64,000 nt of DNA from positions 540,856,583 through 540,920,582 of the forward strand of contig NC_058520.1 of assembly GCF_904849725.1 (NCBI RefSeq). The letters run 5' to 3'. The notes under the pieces were generated by a model. The model ran no database searches, was not told the DNA's origin, and was given only the letters and a program-made list of their open reading frames with translations. The translations under genes and the position numbers were made by a program. Positions 57,854-64,000 of this stretch are shown in pieces (the first letter of the stretch is position 1; every line of letters starts with the position of its first letter). Source of the stretch: Hordeum vulgare subsp. vulgare (lineage: Eukaryota > Streptophyta > Magnoliopsida > Poales > Poaceae).

Positions 57854-59961
57854 ACCAAGGTCCATTGATGACGCCTTATTAGCCAATTATGTGAAAACGG
57901 GCTGTTTGGATCCTCAAGATGTTATCGGCTGGCGCACCGGGTTAGGAGAAGATCTCCCTAACCCCAAAGAAGGGGAAATAGTAGTTTTTGTTGAACACCT
58001 GGAACGAGGTTTTAAGCCGCCTGGATCAAAATTTCTTAGGGACGCCTTGACTTTCCTGAACGTCCGACTCCAGGATCTGGGACCCAATTCCATAAGCAAT
58101 TTGAGCCAATTCCAAGTTCTCTGTGAAGCTTATCTACGGATCGAGCCTTCTGTCCCCTTATTCTAGCATTTTTTCCATCTGAATCGCCAAACAGAATTCC
58201 ACAACGGCCTCAGCCTGGAACTCGGTGGCGTCAATGTCCAGCGCTGCAGGGATAGCCCATTCCCCTCACTCATCATGCCTAGTCATCCCAAAGGCTGGGG
58301 CGAGTCTTGGTTTTACTGCCAAGAGACGTCTCTTGCTGGCGAGAACAAGCTTCTGGGTTACAGGCCAACTCGCCTTCCGACCAACTTCAAGCTCCCAGAC
58401 AAGCTTACCGAGGGGGAGGAATCGGAATTCATCCCAATACTATCTGAACTAAGATCTTTGACGAACAATGGTCTTACCGGGGTCGACCTAATCCGCTGCT
58501 GGGTTGAATGGCGTATCCTCCCTCTGAGCCGCGGGGATGGTCTGATGTGTGAGATTGATGGCACCCTGGATCATCCTCAATGCTATTTTCGCACAGCTTT
58601 AACGGAAAAGGACATTGTTACCATCATCAAAAAGCTGACTGGCGAGCCTGCGGGAAAGTGCGGCCAAATCGGCCTTAAGCCTTTCTGCAAAATTAACCCG
58701 GCGCCCAAGGTAACCAAACCTGACCCGCCTTTGGTCTTTATTCTTTATGCTTCATTTGTATTGTGGTTTCGTAATATATGCCATTTCAGAAAGGCGATAA
58801 GTTCTGGTCCAGGAGGCCCAAAAAGCAAGCCATGAAAAATGTCAAGCCGCCCTCGAAGAAAACCAAGGGTAAAGGCAAATCTGTTGCGGTTGAGCCATCC
58901 GAAGTCGACGAATCTCAAGTCGGCGATACACCTTCAGAGGTAAAAATTCGTCCTCTTTTCACTCGCCACCCGTCACTGTTTAACCTTTATATTTATATCT
59001 CTCCCTTTCCTTGAAATAGAATGAGGATAACGAAAGCCAGGAGGACTCTGTTGAGGTAATTTCTGTTTCCTCCGATTCATCTCCTTCTCCACCTAAGCCG
59101 GCCACGCGAATTTGTGGGAAAGTTCCCCTCTCACATCCAAATGCTTATCTGGACCCAAATTTCCTACTGAAGAAAGCACAACATGCCTCAAACCGAAAAA
59201 CACGAAGTCACTCTGGCGACCTGGTATCCGGCTTACCAGCAACAAATAAAAGAAAACCAAGCGAGGTACTCTTTATTAGTAGCCATTCTCCATTTCTCTT
59301 TGGATCATGCTCGTAACCCGCCTGTATTATTGACGTATAATTATTTTGCAAAACTCTCCTCCCACTTCCGGCGACTCAGTGATGTCGACACTTCCACCAA
59401 TGATTCGAGTTCCGGGGTAAGTCTTTTGATAACCTTGCCGTGACTTTTGAGAATAACGAGCCTTTCAATTCCTTAACGTGCTTATTCCCTTTTTTTAGGG
59501 CACAAGCTAAGAAGAGGAAAACCAGCGGATCAACTCCTGACGCGGCTCCAGAACCCATGAGAGAATCAACTCCGAACCAGGACAATCCGGATCAGACTGA
59601 GCCCGCGACTCAAGTGGATCTTCCTGAGTCGCCAAAGGAAACAATGGATGCCCCTAAGCCGCCGAGCCCATTGACAACAACAGAAGACCCAGATGCTGTG
59701 GTTATTACCGGTTCTGGCTTTTCTAAGCCGGCGGCGACAGTTTTATCCAAACATGTAGCATCCTCCTCCCAAGGCATTCCCGAGTCTGGGCTCTCCAAGG
59801 GAAAACTTTCCGAATATGCCAATTTGGAGTTTAAGGAACTCTCCTCTGGCTTTGCAAGTCGCCTGGAAGCAAACTATGAGATGGAGAAAAACCTGCTGCA
59901 GATGTTAAACAAAAAACATGAGGTAAGTTTGCAAGTTTTGTTATACTTTGTTATTCCCATT

Positions 59962-60081
59962 AACCCCCAAGGGCCGGGTCATCAGTAAAAAGATGAGCCG
60001 GGTCTTTAAAAATTTAGAAAAAACTTTTGCGACCAGTAACCCCAAGGGCCGGGTCATCAGTAAAAAGATGAGCCGGGTCTT
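59962..60081. repeat. Duplicated 44-bp segment within an intron of the antisense gene
   Basis: CCCCAAGGGCCGGGTCATCAG...GCCGGGTCTT occurs at 59964-60006 and again at 60039-60081, period about 75 bp. It lies between exon ends 59922 and 60189. Confidence 0.85.
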
Positions 60082-61174
60082 GATTTTTGTATAATTTTAT
60101 CTGAAAAAATTATACATTAGCCCCCAAGTGTCAGGGATATTGCTTTGCAGTAGTTCTGAGACTTGCCCTTATTTTAAATTTTCAATAGGAAAATCTTGCT
60201 CAGACCGAATCAGCGCTGGGCGACTTAAGGAAAAATTTAGCTGGACAACAAGACGCCCGAGCTCAGTCGGAGGAAAAATGTCAATTGGCCTTGGCCGAAC
60301 TGGTAGAACTTAAGGCCGAGTTGAAAAAAGCTCAGGCTGACCAAAATGCCGCCTTGAAGAGAGCAGAGAAAGCTGAAGCTAGGCTGGCGACTGTTCAACA
60401 GGAATTATCCGACTTAAAGCATCATATCTCCAACATGACGCAAGCCGTCTTTGGTAAGCCTTACTTAAACCTTCGATCTCCTCCTTTCTTCTTTTTTTTC
60501 TAAAATAACACTCATGTTAAGTCGCTAACCATCATAATTGAGGTCCGAGAGCCGCCAACCTTCAAGAAGACTGTGTGTTGATGCTGAAGGCGATTTACAC
60601 GCTGACAGAGCAACTGTACACAGGCAGCGTCTTGACTGTCAAAGCTGTGATGGGTGCCAAAGAACCTATCACTTCCATCAAGAAGGTGCTTGGCTGCTTG
60701 TCTACACTTCCCCCCCAGATCGGCGAGTTAACTCAGTCAGCCGCCCGAAAAGGTGTTCTGACTGCCCTGAGTCACTGTTTGGCGTATGCTCCAGAGATTA
60801 ACTTAGAAGAAGTAGCCGCAGGCTTTCCTCAGCTCAAAGACGATGGATCAGAATTTGTTGAAGAGGATTATCAACGAGTTGTCAAGGACTCTCGGCTGGC
60901 TGCAACTCAACTTGCCGCAAGCCTTGATTTAACAAAATACCAGGCGACTTATGATAGCAGAAACAAGAAAGTCAGCCCGCCAACCTTCGTGACAACCAAC
61001 CTAACTCCTCGGCGACCCAAGAATCCTTTCGATTTGGAAGCAGACTTGGCATCAATTTTGACTGACGAAGACGACTTTGCTGCTTTGGCCAAGTGCAATT
61101 GGGTATTGGGCGACTTGCAAATCGAAGTCGGCCAGAGCTCACGTCAGGATGATCCCGAGGCGCCAACAAAGTAA

Positions 61175-61476
61175 ACTTTATTAAATTTGGCCTGAGAGCC
61201 ATGTAATAGGTCCTTTTTCCGTAAGTCAGTACTGTTTTTGATGATACCTTCTGCGAGAACCCTTATATCGCCGTTAAGGAGATTTGAAATATTTGACCCG
61301 CCTTTACAAGAGTCTTCTATAATGCTTAATTCGCCATGGATGAAACAATTCTTATCACCCTCCTGTCTTAAGCTTTGAAAACAGCATATGTGAAAACAAA
61401 CAAACTATTGATATTTTCAACAAGTATTTAAAAGAAAAAGGCTTAAAAACTTCAAGGCTATGCCATAGAAACAGTA
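61175..61476. other. 3' region of the antisense gene, no gene seen
   Basis: About 300 bp of AT-rich sequence between the antisense stop codon and the tandem array. A plant poly(A) signal-like AT context is present but I cannot fix a site. Confidence 0.4.
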
Positions 61477-62217
61477 ATTTTGTCGGCTCATAAGGTCGCG
61501 ACAGGGAGAGGCGAGTCAGAAAGCTCGTGCACCCACCCTAAATGCAGATTTCGTTGGCTCATACGGTCGCGACAGGGGGAGGCGAGTCAGAAAGCTCGTG
61601 CACCCACCCTAAATGCAGGTTTCGTCGGCTCATAAGGTCGCGACAGGGAGAGGCGAGTCAAAAAGCTCTTGCACCCACCCTAAATGCAGGTTTCGTCGGC
61701 TCATAAGGTCGCGACAGGGGGAGGCGAGTCAGAAAGCTCGTGCACCCACCCTAAATGCAGGTTTCGTCGGCTCATAAGGTCGCGACAGGGGGAGGCGAGT
61801 CAGAAAGCTCGTGCACCCACCCTAAATGCAGGTTTCGTCGGCTCATAAGGTCGCGGCAGGGGGAGGCGAGTCAGAAAGCTCGTGTACCCACCCTAAATGC
61901 AGGTTTCGTCGGCTCATAAGGTCGCGAGAGGGGGAGGCGAGTCAGAAAGCTCGTGCACCCACCCTAAATGCAGGTTTCGTTGGCTCATAAGGTCGCGACA
62001 GGGGGAGGCGAGTCAGAAAGCTCGTGCACCCACCCTAAATGCAGGTTTCGTCGGCTCATAAGGTCGCGACAGGGGGAGGCGAGTCAGAAAGCTCGTGCAC
62101 CCACCCTAAATGCAGGTTTCGTCGGCTCATAAGGTCGCGACAGGGGGAGGCGAGTCAGAAAGCTCGTGCACCCACCCTAAATGCATATTCTGTCGGCTCA
62201 TACGGTCGCAACAGGAT
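61477..62217. repeat. Tandem array, ten 71-bp units plus a partial
   Basis: Units containing GTCGGCTCATAAGGTCGCGA and GGCGAGTCAGAAAGCTCGTG recur with exact 71-bp spacing: the GTCGGCTC motif falls at about 61482, 61553, 61624, 61695, 61766, 61837, 61908, 61979, 62050, 62121 and 62192. Units differ by single bases; the first two and the last are the most diverged, as expected when an array homogenises from its centre. It lies between the convergent antisense gene and pol. Confidence 0.97.
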
Positions 62218-62316
62218 GACACAATTTGCTCTTTTAATGAAGAAGCCCCCAAGTCGGGGAGTATTTTATTACTTCATAATGAAACTGAAAACTTACAAAA
62301 TGTGGAGCTTAAGAGC

Positions 62317-64000
62317 TCAAGTGTAGTAAGGCCGCAAATGGGCAATATTCCAGGGGCGAATTGACTCAGCCTCTGTGGTCGGTCGATTAGGCCGAAGATC
62401 CATGAAATAATAAGAGCCATTGTGGAGGTTCTTGCTGACGACGAACGGCCCTTCCCACGGGGGTGACAACTTGTGCATGCCTGCTCGATCTTGTATTAGA
62501 CGAAGCACTAAGTCGCCTTCCTGAAAGGTTCGACTCTTAACCCGGCGACTATGATAACGCTGCAAATCTTGCTGATAGATAGCCGAACGGGCCGCAGCCA
62601 GGTCACGCGCCTCCTCCAAGGCATCCAAAGAATCCTGACGCACCAGCTCATTATCCTGCTCCACATACGCGGCGACTCTAAGAGAGTCATGCCTTATGTC
62701 AGTGGGGAGAACAACCTCTGCTCCATAGACCAAAAAGAAGGGGGTGAATCCCGTGGATCGGTTCGGGGTGGTCCGAATACTCCACAGTACCGAAGGTAAC
62801 TCTTCAACCCAACACCCTGGAGTCCTTTCCAGGGGAACCATGAGTCGAGGTTTGATTCCTCGCAAGACCTCCTGATTCGCCCGCTCTGCTTGCCCGTTGG
62901 ATTGCGGGTGAGCAACTGCATAAATATCGAGTCGAATATGTTCTCGACGACAAAAATCCTGCATCGCCCCTTGGGACAAGTTAGTACCATTGTCCGTGAT
63001 AATACTGTGCGGATATCCAAAACGGAAAATCAGCTTCTTTAGAAATTTGACCGCTGTCTCCGCATCGCAAGCTCCAACAGGTTCCGCCTCAACCCACTTG
63101 GTGAATTTATCAACCGCCACCAATAGGTGGGTCTTCTTGTTGGAGGACATTTTAAAGGGACCGACCATGTCCAGCCCCCAGACTGCAAAAGGCCAAGTAA
63201 TGGGAATCATTCTCAATTCTTGTGCCGGCACATGAGCCTGCCTCCCATAACGTTGGCACCCCTCGCACCAACGTACTATGTCTTCTGCATCTGCATGAGC
63301 CGTCAGTCAAAAGAAACCATGACGAAAAGCCTTCGATACCAAAGAACGTGACCCGGCGTGGTGTCCACAGTCTCCGGAATGAATGTCATTTAGGATGGCG
63401 CATCCTTCCTCGGGGGAAACACATCGCTGAAAACCCCCAGAAGCGCTCCGTTTATATAACTCGCCATTAATGATGACCATGGATTTGCTGCGCCGAATGA
63501 TCTAGCGAGCCAAAACTTCGTCGGTGGGTAACTCGCCGCGAGTGAGGTAAGCCAGATAAGGGAGAACCCAATCTGGAGTGACATGGAGAGCCGCTACGAG
63601 CTGAGACTCGGGATCCGGTATTGCCAATTCCTCCTCTGAGGGTAAAACCACGGACGGTTTATGCAAGACATCCAGAAAAACATTAGGGGGAACCGGTTTT
63701 CTCTGAGAGCCGAGTCGCGAGAGGGCATCAGCTGCCTCATTGAGGCGCCGGTCAATATGGTCCACCTAATAGCCATGAAAATGACCCGCCACATCAGACA
63801 GAGCTCGTCTGTAAGCTGCCATCATGGGATCCCGAGAGTCCCAGGTACCCGAAACTTGCTGCCCCACCAAATCGGAATCACCAAAGCACCTGACTCGCGT
63901 TAGGTTCATCTCTTTTGCGAGTCGCAAGCCGTGAAGCAAAGCTTCATATTCCGCCGCATTATTAGTGCAGGGAAACGTGAGTCGGAGAACATAAGAGAAC
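62317..64000 (-). pseudogene. Tat Gypsy Pol, RNase H and integrase part, with three nonsense codons
   Basis: Reading leftward from 64000, RNase H shows NNAAEYEALLHGL (about 63960), GDSDLVGQQVSG (about 63870) and EAADALSRLGS (about 63730). An integrase zinc-finger region follows (about 63450-63260), then the catalytic core with D in GLDMVGPF (about 63170), D in ITDNGTN (about 62990) and E in QSNGQAERANQE (about 62890). The C-terminal GPF-like segment (LSPPWEGPFVV) and a stop at 62317 come last. The whole stretch is one frame broken only by TAG at 63766-63768, TAG at 63502-63504 and TGA at 63307-63309. Two of these replace expected Gln and Trp. Pol makes and inserts the cDNA; this copy cannot without read-through. 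The 5' part is off-window. Confidence 0.9.

Larger units (their letters stand above)
53550..61174 (+). pseudogene. Antisense multi-exon gene of the Tat element (PF04195-like N-terminus, coiled coil), interrupted
   Basis: Exons I can phase are a leader exon ending at 53867 (CAG|GTTAGG), an intron to TTTGTAG at 54405, then exon 2 from an ATG at 54407 through the LINE insertion to 58709 (AAG|GTAACC). Then come 58790-58939, 59020-59265, a short exon ending about 59416, 59499-59922 (GAG|GTAAGT), 60189-60453 and 60543-61174 (TAA). Boundaries at 58709, 58939 and 59265 are phase 0, and 60453/60543 is phase 1 and compatible. Exon 2 carries PPGSKFLRDALTF, GPNSISNLSQFQVLCE and HPKGWGESWFYCQE, the pattern of PF04195 ('putative gypsy type transposon'). 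Exon 7 (60189-60453) is a Glu/Lys/Ala coiled coil. A lysine-rich segment (KKTKGKGK) may be nuclear. Function is unknown. Breaks are the LINE, a TAG at 58164-58166, and a frame mismatch between the first 13 codons and the rest. Confidence 0.7.
52709..64000 (-). mobile_element. Tat-lineage Gypsy retrotransposon with antisense gene, minus strand, running off right edge
   Basis: The 3' LTR is 52709-53195. Going right come the polypurine tract, an antisense multi-exon gene (plus strand), a tandem-repeat region, and the integrase and RNase H part of pol on the minus strand. An extra open reading frame antisense to pol between pol and the 3' LTR is a known hallmark of Tat-lineage elements (Grande, Retand and relatives). 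A LINE is inserted at 54447-57853. The five bases left of the LTR are CCTCC; the partner is off-window. The pol frame carries three nonsense changes and no frameshift in the visible part. Confidence 0.85.

Noticed and set aside
61477..62217. CRISPR-like regular array
   Set aside because: The 71-bp units are contiguous with no unique spacers, and the genome is a plant; it is an ordinary tandem repeat.

Overview
The window looks like repeat-dense intergenic DNA from a grass of the wheat tribe (Triticeae). The support is the set of mobile elements. There is a BARE1/Angela/WIS-2-type Copia element whose LTRs open with TGTTGGAATTATGCCC. There are Athila-clade Gypsy LTRs opening with TGATACGTC and with tRNA-Asp-type primer sites, and En/Spm-like CACTA elements with repeated TTTGCCGTCTGC motifs. 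I see no intact host gene, rRNA, tRNA or CRISPR array. Nearly every coding stretch is a transposon gene, and most are broken by stops or frameshifts. Family names come from recognising termini and protein motifs by eye, not from a database search.

Layout, left half. 1-8847 is the 5' part of a CACTA element read on the minus strand: a TNPA-like gene at about 600-2720, a TNPD/Tnp2-like transposase at 3004-6637, a 216-bp hairpin, a long pyrimidine tract, a GC-rich tract and the TIR ending at 8847. It sits in a long LTR fragment (8848-11494), which is itself inserted in an Athila/Sabrina-like Gypsy element on the minus strand (11495-17428) with gag-protease and an ATHILA-type ORF but no reverse transcriptase. 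17429-17916 is GC-rich, unassigned sequence. From 17917 a small chromodomain Gypsy remnant (minus strand) hosts two large insertions: a full-length Copia element (18161-27072) flanked by a perfect 136-bp direct repeat, and a WHAM-like LTR (27271-42612). The latter is split by a degenerate three-LTR Copia composite (28450-42455).

Layout, right half. The chromodomain pol remnant resumes at 42613 and is cut at 43022 by a Helitron-like 5' terminus. From there to 50069 lies lower-copy DNA with two solo LTRs (43114-44727 and 45186-46675), broken Ulp1-protease-like exons (plus strand) and one PRP4-kinase-like exon with intact splice sites (minus strand). From 50075 a stacked nest begins: a Sabrina-like 5' LTR and primer site, interrupted by a second CACTA element at 51878, interrupted by a Tat-lineage Gypsy element at 52709 (minus strand, running off the right edge), interrupted by a LINE (54447-57853).

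The most interesting unit is inside the Tat element. Opposite to gag-pol it carries a multi-exon gene on the plus strand (about 53516-61174) with its own TATA-like box, a 5'-UTR intron and several further introns in good reading phase, encoding a protein with a PF04195-like ('putative gypsy type transposon') N-terminal domain and a coiled coil. The introns lie antisense to the genomic RNA, which explains how they survive retrotransposition. Between the two convergent genes is a ten-copy, 71-bp tandem array.
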